From: JBDSZL01 sp039925145
GTDB lineage: Bacteria; Acidobacteriota; Vicinamibacteria; Vicinamibacterales; SCN-69-37
Assembly: GCA_039925145.1 (NCBI GenBank)
Contig: JBDSZL010000087.1
Location: 58,536 to 122,535, forward strand
DNA length: 64,000 bases
Reading direction: 5' to 3'
The translations under genes were made by a program, and so were the position numbers. Below the pieces are notes generated by a model that saw only the letters and a program-made list of their open reading frames with translations, did not search any database and had not been told where the DNA came from. Below are positions 33,689 through 43,872 of the stretch, piece by piece (position 1 is the first letter of the stretch; every line of letters begins with the position of its first letter).

Positions 33689-36349
33689 ATGCGGCGTGAG
33701 ACGCTCCTCGACTTCTTTGCCGATTTCAGCAATCGGCCTCAGACGTTCGTGGTCCACGACGATGGGTATCGGGTGCGGGAGGCGAGCTATCGCGACGTCG
33801 CCCTGGCGGCCCGACGGCTGGCAGGGCGCTTTGAAGCATTCCCGCTAGCGCCGGGCGAGAAGATCGTCATCTGGTCCGAGAACTCGGCCGAGTGGATCGT
33901 CGCGTTCTGGGCATGCCTGCTGGCGCGCGCGGTCCTCGTGCCTGTCGATTACCGGTCCACTGACGCACTGCTCGAGCGGATTTCACAGACGGTCCGGGCG
34001 CGCCTGCTGCTCGTCGGCAATGAGGTTCGGCGTCCCGCGCTCGAGGTTCCAATCTGGACGCTGCGTGACGTCATCGACTGGCCAGCCGCACACATCACCC
34101 AGAATCCTGATGATCGCCTACCGCTGACTGGCGCAGGGGTGACCGCCGCAGGCGGGGCGGAGGGCGCAGCGAAGGTGACCGGTGCGACCCTGGCCGAGAT
34201 CATCTTCACGTCCGGTGCGACCGCCGATCCGAAAGGCGTCACCATCACGCACAGGAACGTCCTCGCGAACATCATCCCCATCGAGCGGGAGATCGCAAAA
34301 TACCGGAAGTGGGCCCGGCCGTTCGAGCCCATCAGATTCCTGAATCTGCTGCCCCTCAGCCACATGTTCGGCCAGTCGCTGGCGACGTTCGTCCCGCCCA
34401 TGCTCTCGGGCACCGTGGTCTTTTCACACGGGTTCAGTCCTGTCGAGATCCTGCGTCAGATTCAGACGCGGCGCATCTCGGTGCTCGTGTGCGTCCCGAA
34501 GGTGCTCGACGTCCTTCGCGAGCACGTGCAGCGCGTGCTGCCTCACACAGGCCAGGCTGACCCGCTTGCTGGACGGCATTGGCTCTGGCGGTGGTGGCAC
34601 TACCGCGACGTGCATCGCCTCTTCGGCTGGAAGTTCTGGTGCATCGTGTGCGGGGCCGCGCCACTGGATCCTGAGCTCGAAGCCTTCTGGCGCAAGCTGG
34701 GGCTCCCGGTCATTCAGGGCTACGGGCTCACCGAAACGGCGCCGGTCGTCACCCTCAATCATCCGTTCCGCGCATCGACCGGCACGGTGGGCAGTCCCAT
34801 TGCAGGGGTGGAAGTGCGGATCGCGCCGGATGGCGAAATTCTCGTCCGTGGAGACAACGTGTCGTCGGGGTACTACGTCCCGGAGGGCGCCTCGACCCCG
34901 GCTGCGCCCGATGCAGATGCTTTCAGCGACGGCTGGTTCCACACCGGTGACATTGGAGCCCTCGACGCGTCAGGACGGCTGCTGATCAAGGGCCGCAAGA
35001 AGGAGATGATCGTCACGCCACAGGGACTGAACGTCTTCCCTGAGGACATCGAACGCGTGCTTCTCGCTCAGCCTGGAGTGAAGGACGCCGGCGTCATCGG
35101 GGTCCGGCACGAGGGAGAGGAGCGGATTCATGCCGTGCTCGTGCTCCACCCAGGCGCTGACGCGCAGGCCGTCGTTCGTGCCGCGAACGCGCGACTGGAG
35201 GACCATCAGCGGATTTGGAGCGCCGACGAGTGGCCGGAGTCGTCTCTGCCGCGCACCGAAGGCACGCAGAAACTGAAACGGCGTGAACTGCAGCACAAGC
35301 TGGCCAGCAGCCATGCCGACGCCGCCCCGTTTGCGACTGGCCGTCCCAGCACCGTCGCGGATGTGTTGAGCCGCTACGCCGCGGGCCAGGCAATCACACC
35401 GGCGACGACACTCGAAGAACTTGGCCTGAGCTCGCTGGATCGCGTGGAGCTGATGATGGCGCTGGAGGAAGTGTTCCAGACGACGCTCGACGAGAGCGCG
35501 ATGGCAGGGCCACGAACGGTCTCAGACATCGAGGCACTGGTCGCACCGGCGAGCGACGGGGCCCAAGCGCTGCCTCGTGACTCGGGCAGGCAGGTCGGGG
35601 CGGTCGGTTCGACTCCCGCGGGTGATGACGTCGGCCGCGCGTCTGGCGCCGGTGTCTTGTCGCCCATCCGCGAGCCGTCGTGGAACCGTTCGAGGCTGGC
35701 CTGGCTTCTCCGCCGCGCGAGCCTGCCGACGTGGATTCTTCCGCTCGGGCGGCTGTTCATGCGCATCGAGGTGCAGGGGTTACAGCACCTGACGGCCATC
35801 CACGGACCTGTCCTGTTCGCGTCCAACCATCAGAGCCATCTCGACACCCCCGCGCTTCTCAGTGCCTTACCGCCTCGGTGGCGCTATTGGCTGGCACCCG
35901 CAATGGCCAAGGAGTTCTTCCAGGCTCATTTCAATCCCAAAGCAGTTCCCCGGAAGACCTGGTTCACGAACAGCCTCAATTACTACCTGGCGTGCGAGTT
36001 CTTCAACGCTTTCCCGCTGCCCCAGCGTGAAGCCGGCACGCGGCAGACGCTCCGGTATATCGGAGAGATCCTGGCCGGTGGCTACTCGGTGCTGATCTTC
36101 CCCGAAGGCAAGCGATCGGCAGACGGTCAGATCGGTTCCTTTCGCCCCGGCGTCGGCATGATTGCGTCGCGGCTGGACGTGCCAGTGGTCCCAGTCCGGC
36201 TCGATGGGCTCGACCGCGTGCTCCATTCCCGGATGCGGTTTCCCAAGCGGGGATTCGTGCGGGTTGCGTTTGGCGCGCCGCTCAGACTGAGAGGCGAGGA
36301 CTACAGAGCTTTGGCCCAGCAGGTCGAAGAGGCCGTGCGCAGGCTCTAG
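33689..36349 (+). CDS. Trimodular acyl-activating enzyme / acyl carrier / PlsC acyltransferase fusion
   Basis: This 886-residue protein has three modules. Residues 1 to about 530 are an ANL acyl-AMP ligase with IIFTSGATADPKG, GYGLTETAP, HTGDIGALD and GRKKEMI. About residues 545-620 form an acyl-carrier-like domain, with the phosphopantetheine serine expected in GLSSLDRVE (S582). From about residue 690 follows a PlsC acyltransferase with NHQSHLDT (H714, D719) and FPEGKRSADG. It could activate free fatty acids, load them on its own carrier domain and acylate lysophospholipid, as the two-domain Aas does without a carrier. The frame is open upstream to 33506 but MRRETLLDF at 33689 is the natural start. 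Confidence 0.87.
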   Translation: MRRETLLDFFADFSNRPQTFVVHDDGYRVREASYRDVALAARRLAGRFEAFPLAPGEKIVIWSENSAEWIVAFWACLLARAVLVPVDYRSTDALLERISQTVRARLLLVGNEVRRPALEVPIWTLRDVIDWPAAHITQNPDDRLPLTGAGVTAAGGAEGAAKVTGATLAEIIFTSGATADPKGVTITHRNVLANIIPIEREIAKYRKWARPFEPIRFLNLLPLSHMFGQSLATFVPPMLSGTVVFSHGFSPVEILRQIQTRRISVLVCVPKVLDVLREHVQRVLPHTGQADPLAGRHWLWRWWHYRDVHRLFGWKFWCIVCGAAPLDPELEAFWRKLGLPVIQGYGLTETAPVVTLNHPFRASTGTVGSPIAGVEVRIAPDGEILVRGDNVSSGYYVPEGASTPAAPDADAFSDGWFHTGDIGALDASGRLLIKGRKKEMIVTPQGLNVFPEDIERVLLAQPGVKDAGVIGVRHEGEERIHAVLVLHPGADAQAVVRAANARLEDHQRIWSADEWPESSLPRTEGTQKLKRRELQHKLASSHADAAPFATGRPSTVADVLSRYAAGQAITPATTLEELGLSSLDRVELMMALEEVFQTTLDESAMAGPRTVSDIEALVAPASDGAQALPRDSGRQVGAVGSTPAGDDVGRASGAGVLSPIREPSWNRSRLAWLLRRASLPTWILPLGRLFMRIEVQGLQHLTAIHGPVLFASNHQSHLDTPALLSALPPRWRYWLAPAMAKEFFQAHFNPKAVPRKTWFTNSLNYYLACEFFNAFPLPQREAGTRQTLRYIGEILAGGYSVLIFPEGKRSADGQIGSFRPGVGMIASRLDVPVVPVRLDGLDRVLHSRMRFPKRGFVRVAFGAPLRLRGEDYRALAQQVEEAVRRL

Positions 36350-36508
36350 CCGCGCGGGCCCTGGGCGTCTGAAATCCGCGTTCTCCGCCCGCTGGCTCAC
36401 CAGCGCACTCGGCGGTCGTGGGCGACGCGACCCACTACCGACTCGCCGCAAGTCGTGGGCTGTAAGTGGCTTTCGATGCTATGCTTGCGAGTTGAGAGGG
36501 CAGAGAAT

Positions 36509-36730
36509 TTGAGCAAGGACGACCTCATTGATATTCAGGGCACCGTCGTAGCCGTGCACAGCGGCGGGTTGTATCGCGTGCAGGTGGACTCAGGCGGTCA
36601 CGAAGTTCTTGCCCAGCTCAGCGGCCGGATGCGCCGTTTTCGAATCAAGGTAGTTCCTGGAGATCGGGTGACTGTGGGCGTCTCGCCCTACGACCCGGTG
36701 CGAGGCATCATCACCTTCCGCGCTCGGTAG
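36509..36730 (+). CDS. infA: Translation initiation factor IF-1
   Basis: This 73-residue protein from the TTG at 36509 is a clear S1-like IF-1: DLIDIQGTVVAVHSGGLYRV, HEVLAQLSGRMRR, VVPGDRVTVGVSPYDPVRG and ITFRAR. GAGAGGG lies upstream at proper spacing, which supports the TTG; the frame extends upstream to 36455. It differs from usual IF-1 in the loop (VDSGGHEV has one extra residue) and in the C-terminal arginine-rich end. It is not in a ribosomal operon but 10 bp before a DEAD-box helicase. A second, more standard infA may exist elsewhere. The 158 bp upstream (36351-36508) show only a weak TATGCT box (36480-36485). Confidence 0.88.
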   Translation: MSKDDLIDIQGTVVAVHSGGLYRVQVDSGGHEVLAQLSGRMRRFRIKVVPGDRVTVGVSPYDPVRGIITFRAR

Positions 36731-36740
36731 CATTCAGCAC

Positions 36741-38012
<1,272 letters not shown>

Positions 38013-38040
38013 CGCTTCGCACAGGCGCCTGGCCCGGCGC

Positions 38041-39114
38041 CTATTCGAAGCGGCTGAGCACGACGTCGACGGAGCGGACGCCTTTGGGGGCGCTGCGCCA
38101 CTGGACCATGATCGGTGTCTGGTAGGTCCCGTCCACCACGCGGCCGTGGCCGGGCGTGCGTGCATCTGACACCAGCAGGTCGACAGAGCGCCTCATGCGC
38201 AGAAACCGGGATGCCGGCACGGCAATGGCGCGTGCCAGAATACGCTCGACCTTCGACGCGCCGAGCCCCAGGGCGTCGACCAGCCGGTTGATGGCCTGCA
38301 CCAAGTCGTACTGCGCGTAGTCAATCGCCCGGCCAGGCAGCGCGCGCGGGTCGTTCCAGGCGTGGCGGGCTTTCGCGGCCGCGAATCGCAAGGGGTTGCG
38401 CAGCACTTCGGCCAGATCGTGCTGCATCAGCAGCGTCTCGTATTCGTTCACCGTGAGGCTCGCGTATTGCTCGCCGGACGCAAGCTCGAGCCGCACGCGG
38501 CCCTTCACGACTTCGTGGCGATCGATGAACTCCGCCAGCTGATCGTAGAGCCCGAGGGCAGGCTGCTTCAGATTGACCGCATTGATGGGATGGGAAGACA
38601 CGGGCACCTCTAACGTGGTGCGCGCGACCTCCGCCTCTGTGCTGTAGCCGACGAGCGTCGTCTGCCTGCGCCGCGGCGTGCCTTCGTACATGCCATCGAG
38701 GTCGATGAAATAAACGGGACCGGGCCGGCTCGTGGAATACGACACGCACGGGTTCAGGCCACTGGCGATGAACGCCAGATGCGAGTCGCCGTTGGTCGGC
38801 TCGATCTCACGTTGCTCGGGGCCGAGGTCGTCGCGTTCGTCGAGTTGGTCGTGGCGGTAGCCAGCGCCTTCCGGAAACGCGGTGCGGAACAGATCGACAT
38901 AGCGCCCGACGCCCTGTGACCCGCCAGCCAGACGTGTGGCGAGACTCTGGGGGAGGTATCCGGCTGTCGTGTGAGGCGAAGAATAGAGACACCGCGGAAA
39001 CGCCTCGAGAGCGTCACCATGCAGTTCCGCCGCGCGCGACCGGACGTCCATGACATCCACTCTGGCGCGAGGCGTGATCTCCAGTGTCAGTTCGACAGGT
39101 GCCACAGCCGTCAA
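38041..39114 (-). CDS. YjbQ/UPF0047-like protein with C-terminal extension
   Basis: The N-terminal 160 residues resemble the YjbQ (UPF0047) family: a strand pair in LEITPRARVDVMDV, PHTTAGYLPQSLA (the conserved HTTA), GYRHDQLDE, GDSHLAFIASGL and VYFIDLDGMYEG. Those motifs form a putative metal/phosphate site; YjbQ has been linked to thiamin phosphate synthase activity in some bacteria. The remaining 200 residues do not match a family that I know. The protein is 357 residues, against about 140 for typical YjbQ. The TTG at 39114 has a TAATCT box 5 nt upstream (39125-39120). Its stop lies 28 bp from the convergent helicase stop. Confidence 0.65.
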   Translation of the reverse strand: MTAVAPVELTLEITPRARVDVMDVRSRAAELHGDALEAFPRCLYSSPHTTAGYLPQSLATRLAGGSQGVGRYVDLFRTAFPEGAGYRHDQLDERDDLGPEQREIEPTNGDSHLAFIASGLNPCVSYSTSRPGPVYFIDLDGMYEGTPRRRQTTLVGYSTEAEVARTTLEVPVSSHPINAVNLKQPALGLYDQLAEFIDRHEVVKGRVRLELASGEQYASLTVNEYETLLMQHDLAEVLRNPLRFAAAKARHAWNDPRALPGRAIDYAQYDLVQAINRLVDALGLGASKVERILARAIAVPASRFLRMRRSVDLLVSDARTPGHGRVVDGTYQTPIMVQWRSAPKGVRSVDVVLSRFE

Positions 39115-39148
39115 CGATCAGATTAAATGTAGCATAGCGGCGCGCCCG

Positions 39149-40939
39149 TCACGCGCGGCGGCGATGGTGCGCCGGCCCGGCGGACCTGGCGAGATTACGC
39201 GCCGTGTTGATGAGCGAGACGTGGGAGAACGCCTGGGGAAAATTGCCCAGCATTCTCCTCGCTATCGGGTCGTATTCCTCCGACAACAGCCCCACATCGT
39301 TCGAAAGGGCGAGCAGTTGCTCGAACAGGGCCCTGGCTTCGCGGCGTCGTCCCTGGATCACATAGTTGTCTGCGAGCCAGAACGTGCACGCCAGAAAGAC
39401 GCCTTCTCCGGCGGGCAGACCATCCACGTCGCCGTCCTCCGCCGTGGGATATCGGAACACGAACCCGTCCTGCACGAGCTCGCGTTCGATGGCCGCAACC
39501 GTGCCGAGCACGCGTGGATCGGTGGGCTTCAGAAAGCCCACCAGCGGGATCATCAGCAGGCTCGCATCGAGTTCCTTCGAGCCGTAGTACTGGGTGAATG
39601 TGTTCCTGGCGGTATCAAACCCCTGACGACAGACCTCCTGGTGGAGCGCGTCACGTTGCGCCCGCCAGCGGTCGACCGGACCGGAGAGTCGGCTTTGCTC
39701 GATTGCCTTGATGCCGCGATCGAAGGCGACCCACGCCATGACCTTGGAGTGGGTGAAATGGCGACGTCGCCCGCGGACTTCCCAGATGCCCTCGTCCGGC
39801 TTGGGCCATGCCTGCTCCAGATACCCGAGAAGCGCCTGCTCGAGCGCCCATGCGTCGCTGTCGGCCTTGATGCCCTTGCGGCGAGCAACATGCAGCGCGT
39901 CCATCACCTCGCCGTACACATCGAGCTGCAGCTGGGCGGCGGCCGCGTTGCCGATTCGGACCGGGGCCGACTGTTCGTAGCCCGGCAGCCACGGCAACTC
40001 GAGCTCGGCCAGCCGCCGCTCGCCGGCCGGCCCATACATGATCTGCAGCTGAGACGGATCGCCGGCGACGGCACGCAGCAGCCAGCTCCGCCACGCGGCG
40101 GCCTCCTCGGTGTACCCGCAGCCCATTAGCGCGTAGAGGGTGAATGTGGCGTCGCGCAGCCAGCAGTACCGGTAATCCCAGTTCCGCACGCCGCCGATCC
40201 GTTCGGGCAGCGACGTCGTCGCCGCGGCGACAATCCCGCCTGTCGGCGAGTAGGTCAACGCCTTGAGCGTGATGACCGATCGCTGTACTTGTTCCTTCCA
40301 CGGCCCGTCGTACGCGTAGCGGCTGCCCCACTCGTGCCACCACTCTTCCGTGTCGCGCGCTGCTTCGAGGCCATCGACCGACTGGGGGCTGAGCAGGTGC
40401 GACGCGTGCCACATCAAGACGAACGGCACGTGCTCGCCGGCGTGGACGACGAATTCGGCTTCTGTGGTGAACCCGACACCGCGTGTCGGGACGGGTGCCC
40501 AGAGCGATACCGCATCTGGTCCGCCCACGGCGCGCAGCACGCCGTCGAGCATCCGCACCCACGGGACGATCGACCCGTAGTCGAAGCGGATGACGAGTTC
40601 CATCCGCATCCTGACTTCGCCAGAGACGCCTTCGACAATGCGAACCAGGTCTGGCTCGTTCTGGCGGGGCGGCATGAAGTCGACGACCTTGACGGTGCCC
40701 GTCTCGGTGACGAACTCGGTCTCCAGGATGAGTGTCCCCGGGCGATACCGGCGGCTGACCCGAATCGTGTGTTCGGGGGCGATGAGCCATCGACCGTGCT
40801 CCGGCGTCCCCAGCAGGGCGGCAAAGCAGGCGCCCGAATCGAATCGCGGCAGGCACAGCCAGTCGATGGACCCGTCTCGGCCGACGAGCGCGGCCGTCTG
40901 CATGTCGCCGATGAGGGCGTAGTCTTCGATACGCTGCAC
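39149..40939 (-). CDS. Glycoside hydrolase family 15 protein (glucoamylase/trehalase-like)
   Basis: This 596-residue protein matches bacterial GH15 proteins: it begins with RIEDYALIGDMQTAALVG and DGSIDWLCLPRFDSGA, and has an (alpha/alpha)6 barrel with NWDYRYCWLRDATFT. Catalytic acids are expected in GIWEVRGRRRHFTHSK and in GLLSEEYDP near the end. It has no signal peptide, so it is cytoplasmic and probably hydrolyses trehalose or maltodextrin-type storage sugars. The length and start pattern are those of the trehalase-like subgroup rather than secreted fungal-type glucoamylase. The GTG at 40939 is the only reasonable start. The next gene on this strand lies 29 bp upstream and ends at 40969. 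Confidence 0.92.
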   Translation of the reverse strand: MQRIEDYALIGDMQTAALVGRDGSIDWLCLPRFDSGACFAALLGTPEHGRWLIAPEHTIRVSRRYRPGTLILETEFVTETGTVKVVDFMPPRQNEPDLVRIVEGVSGEVRMRMELVIRFDYGSIVPWVRMLDGVLRAVGGPDAVSLWAPVPTRGVGFTTEAEFVVHAGEHVPFVLMWHASHLLSPQSVDGLEAARDTEEWWHEWGSRYAYDGPWKEQVQRSVITLKALTYSPTGGIVAAATTSLPERIGGVRNWDYRYCWLRDATFTLYALMGCGYTEEAAAWRSWLLRAVAGDPSQLQIMYGPAGERRLAELELPWLPGYEQSAPVRIGNAAAAQLQLDVYGEVMDALHVARRKGIKADSDAWALEQALLGYLEQAWPKPDEGIWEVRGRRRHFTHSKVMAWVAFDRGIKAIEQSRLSGPVDRWRAQRDALHQEVCRQGFDTARNTFTQYYGSKELDASLLMIPLVGFLKPTDPRVLGTVAAIERELVQDGFVFRYPTAEDGDVDGLPAGEGVFLACTFWLADNYVIQGRRREARALFEQLLALSNDVGLLSEEYDPIARRMLGNFPQAFSHVSLINTARNLARSAGPAHHRRRA

Positions 40940-40968
40940 GGTGTGTCGGGCTGCCGACGGGCTCCCCG

Positions 40969-42438
40969 CTACTTCAGGGGGTTCCCGTCGGCATCGGACG
41001 CCTGCACCGCGCCCAGCTTTCTGAGCACCGGCTGGACCTTCTCCAGATCGCCCACGGCGACGATCTGCAGGCGATCGGCTGCCCAGTACTTCTGCGCGAT
41101 TCGCCGCACGTCCGCGGCTGAGAGCGCCTCGATTTTCGCGGGGTAACTGTCCCAGTAGTCGGAAGGCAGCTTGTAGACGTAACGGTCGATGTAGAGGTTC
41201 AGGATGGCGTTCGGATTCTCGAGTGAGAGCGCGAATCCCGCCACAATGGCTTTCTTGGCCTTGGCCATTTCGGCATCGGCCACCGGAACGTCGCGCATCT
41301 GGCGAATCTCGTCGATCAGATCCGTCAACGCCGGCTCGGTCACCTCCGAACGTACGTCGGTGGACGCGGCCCAGCCGCCGCGGATTCGCGACGCCGCAAA
41401 CGCGCTGTTCGCGCCGTACGTGTAGCCTTTCTGCTCGCGAAGGTGCTCGAACAGCCGGCCGAATGGCCCGCCGATAATGCGGTTTGCGAGCGTGAGTGCC
41501 TCATAGTCGGGATTGGTCCGCTCGATGGCCTGCGTCCCTATGCGTAGGCTCGTCTGCACCGAGTTCGGGCGCGCGACCAGGGAAATCGACGGACCGTTCA
41601 GCGGCGCGGGATCGACCTGCGCGACCAGTGGGGTGCCTGACTTCTTCCAGCCGCCAAAAGCCGCCTCAGCCTTCGACTTCGCCTGAGCCATGGAGATATC
41701 GCCGGAGACGGCAAGCACGGCACGATCGGGGACGTAATGGTCGCGATGGAACGCGACGAGCACCTCGCGCGTGAGGGCGTCGAGTGCAGCGGCGGTCGGT
41801 GAAACGCGCCCTGAGGGATGGTCGCCGTACAGCACCCGGTTCAGCCGCTCCTGCGCGAGAAAGGCCGGCTGCGTGCGCTGCTGCACCAGACCAGCACGGG
41901 TCCGTGTCTTATATCGATCGATTTCCGCTTGCGTGAACGACGGATTCAGCAACACGTCGGCCATCACGGCCAGCACGGTGTCCAGATTGTTCGTGAGCCC
42001 GCTGCCGCCGACGGTGGCGAACGGTGACGATATGCCGGCCCCGACGTTCACTCCCGCCGCGAGCCGGTCGAGCTGTTCCGACAGCTGCTCCGAGGTCTTC
42101 GTCGTCGTGCCCTCGCGCATGAGCGCGGCCGTGAACGAGGCGAGTCCGGGCAGCGCTGGTGGATCGTAGTAGCCGCCAGCTCCTTCGATGAGCATCTGGA
42201 AGCTGACCTCGGGAGTCCGGTGATCCTCGAGCACGATCAGGTGCACGCCGTTAGACAGGTCCGCTTCGCCGGGTTTTGGCAGCTTGACCCTCAGAATCTC
42301 CGAGTTGACCGGCGCCTTGTTCTTGAGAACCGTGCCCTCTGCCTTGGTCGCGGGCGGAGCGCCAGGCGGCGGCTGCTGCGCCCCGGTCACGCCCCCGAAC
42401 ATCAACACCACAGTGACGATGAGCCCCTGACGCGTCAT
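40969..42438 (-). CDS. M16 family peptidase-like protein, inactive subunit
   Basis: This 489-residue protein has a signal peptide (residues 5-20, ending TGAQQ) and one M16 double unit. The usual zinc motif HxxEH is missing: the equivalent segment reads LPGLASFTAALMREGT. It keeps the glycine-rich and Arg/Tyr motifs of the C-terminal unit (IIGGPFGRLFEHLREQKGYTYG). It is therefore probably the non-catalytic partner of the adjacent M16 gene, as in mitochondrial processing peptidase alpha/beta pairs. The ATG at 42438 overlaps the stop of that gene by 4 bp, so the two are translationally coupled and made in similar amounts. Confidence 0.88.
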   Translation of the reverse strand: MTRQGLIVTVVLMFGGVTGAQQPPPGAPPATKAEGTVLKNKAPVNSEILRVKLPKPGEADLSNGVHLIVLEDHRTPEVSFQMLIEGAGGYYDPPALPGLASFTAALMREGTTTKTSEQLSEQLDRLAAGVNVGAGISSPFATVGGSGLTNNLDTVLAVMADVLLNPSFTQAEIDRYKTRTRAGLVQQRTQPAFLAQERLNRVLYGDHPSGRVSPTAAALDALTREVLVAFHRDHYVPDRAVLAVSGDISMAQAKSKAEAAFGGWKKSGTPLVAQVDPAPLNGPSISLVARPNSVQTSLRIGTQAIERTNPDYEALTLANRIIGGPFGRLFEHLREQKGYTYGANSAFAASRIRGGWAASTDVRSEVTEPALTDLIDEIRQMRDVPVADAEMAKAKKAIVAGFALSLENPNAILNLYIDRYVYKLPSDYWDSYPAKIEALSAADVRRIAQKYWAADRLQIVAVGDLEKVQPVLRKLGAVQASDADGNPLK

Positions 42439-43781
42439 TTCTGACCTCCCGCGGGTACCGCGGCTTTAGGCATCGTAATGACCACCGAGCGGTTCTCCCG
42501 CGTCAAATATTTTTTCGCCACGCGCTGCACGTCGGCCACTGTCACCTTCAGAACCTTCTCCGTGTACGTATTGATCAGGCCGGGATCGTCGAAGAACATG
42601 GCAAATTCGCCAAGCTGCATGGCGCGAGTGAGCGTGCTCGTCGCGGCAGCCGCCTGGTTCCGTCGTGCGCCGTTGTGGGCCTTCTCGATTTCCCACGCGG
42701 CGATTGGCCCGACCTTTACCTTCTCGATTTCTTCATACATGGCCGCTTCGACGTCCGCTGGGCTCTTGCCCGGCGCCACCATGGACGACGCTGAGATCAG
42801 CCCCGGGCCCTTGCTGCTCGAGGAATAGATGGACGCACTGGTGGCGAGCTGTTTCTCTCGCACGATCACCTGATTGAGCCGCGAGCTGCGGCCCGCCGAC
42901 AGCACGTCGGTCAGCACGTCGAGTGCGGCGCTGTCAACCGTCTGGGCCGGCGGTCCAATCCAGACGACGTCGATGCGCGGCAGACGGGCGAGCGGGTCCT
43001 CAATCGTGCTGCGCCGCTCCGCGGCGTGTGTCGGCTCGGTGAGGTCGGGTCGCTTCGGATCGGGCTCACGCGGAATGCTCCCAAAATACTTCTCCACGAG
43101 GGCCATCGTCTTCTTGGCGTCGACGTCGCCGACGATCGCAAGCACGGCGTTGTTCGGCGCGTAATAGGTCTTGAAGAACGACGACACATCCTCTACCGAC
43201 GCGCTGTTCAGATCGGCCATCGATCCGATCACCGAATGCTTATACGCAGGATTGTCGTAGGCCTGCTCACCCGTCTTCTCGTACGTCTGGCCATACGGCT
43301 GGTTGTCGACGCGGAGACGCCGCTCTTCCTGCACCGCACCGCGCTGGTTATCGAGGTTGGCGTTGGTGATGTCGAGCGACCGCATCCGATCCGCTTCGAG
43401 AAAGAGCGCGAGCTCGAGCTGGTTGGCCGGCAGCGTCTCGTAGTACACCGTGCGGTCCTGGTTCGTCGTGCCGTTCATCGACCCGCCGTTACCGAAGATC
43501 AGCGCGGGATGCTCCCCAGATCCGACGTTTGCGGATCCCTTGAACATCATGTGCTCGAACAGGTGCGCGAACCCCGTGCGCCCGGCTTTCTCGTCTGCGG
43601 ATCCGACGAAGTAGTTCACCGTTACCGACACGGTGGGCGCCGTGTGGTCCTCGGAAATGATGACGCGGAGGCCGTTCTTCAACTTCGCGTCGCTGAACTT
43701 GATGACAGGCCCGTCGGCGGCTGCTACTGAGACGCTTGCCAGCAGCACGACCCCCGTGGCGGCACGGCGTAAGAGATGCAT
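42435..43781 (-). CDS. M16 family zinc metallopeptidase, catalytic subunit
   Basis: This 448-residue protein has a signal peptide (residues 1-20, ending SVAAA) and an M16 unit with the intact zinc motif HLFEH (H73, E76, H77) and the distal glutamate region EERRLRVDNQPYG. Further family features are FYAPNNAVLAIVGD-like YYAPNNAVLAIVGDVD and the C-terminal ILSAGRSSRLN. Strong AGGAGGGG precedes the ATG at 43781, fixing the start; the open frame to 44072 is a shadow. It is the upstream member of an active/inactive M16 pair and probably acts in the periplasm on peptides or protein precursors. Confidence 0.92.
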   Translation of the reverse strand: MHLLRRAATGVVLLASVSVAAADGPVIKFSDAKLKNGLRVIISEDHTAPTVSVTVNYFVGSADEKAGRTGFAHLFEHMMFKGSANVGSGEHPALIFGNGGSMNGTTNQDRTVYYETLPANQLELALFLEADRMRSLDITNANLDNQRGAVQEERRLRVDNQPYGQTYEKTGEQAYDNPAYKHSVIGSMADLNSASVEDVSSFFKTYYAPNNAVLAIVGDVDAKKTMALVEKYFGSIPREPDPKRPDLTEPTHAAERRSTIEDPLARLPRIDVVWIGPPAQTVDSAALDVLTDVLSAGRSSRLNQVIVREKQLATSASIYSSSSKGPGLISASSMVAPGKSPADVEAAMYEEIEKVKVGPIAAWEIEKAHNGARRNQAAAATSTLTRAMQLGEFAMFFDDPGLINTYTEKVLKVTVADVQRVAKKYLTRENRSVVITMPKAAVPAGGQK

Positions 43782-43872
43782 GGTCCCCTCCTGCTCTGCG
43801 GTAGAGCCTGAGGTTACACCGGCCGCGCACGGGATGGTAGCGGTGCACACGGACCCACGCGGAACGGCTGCG

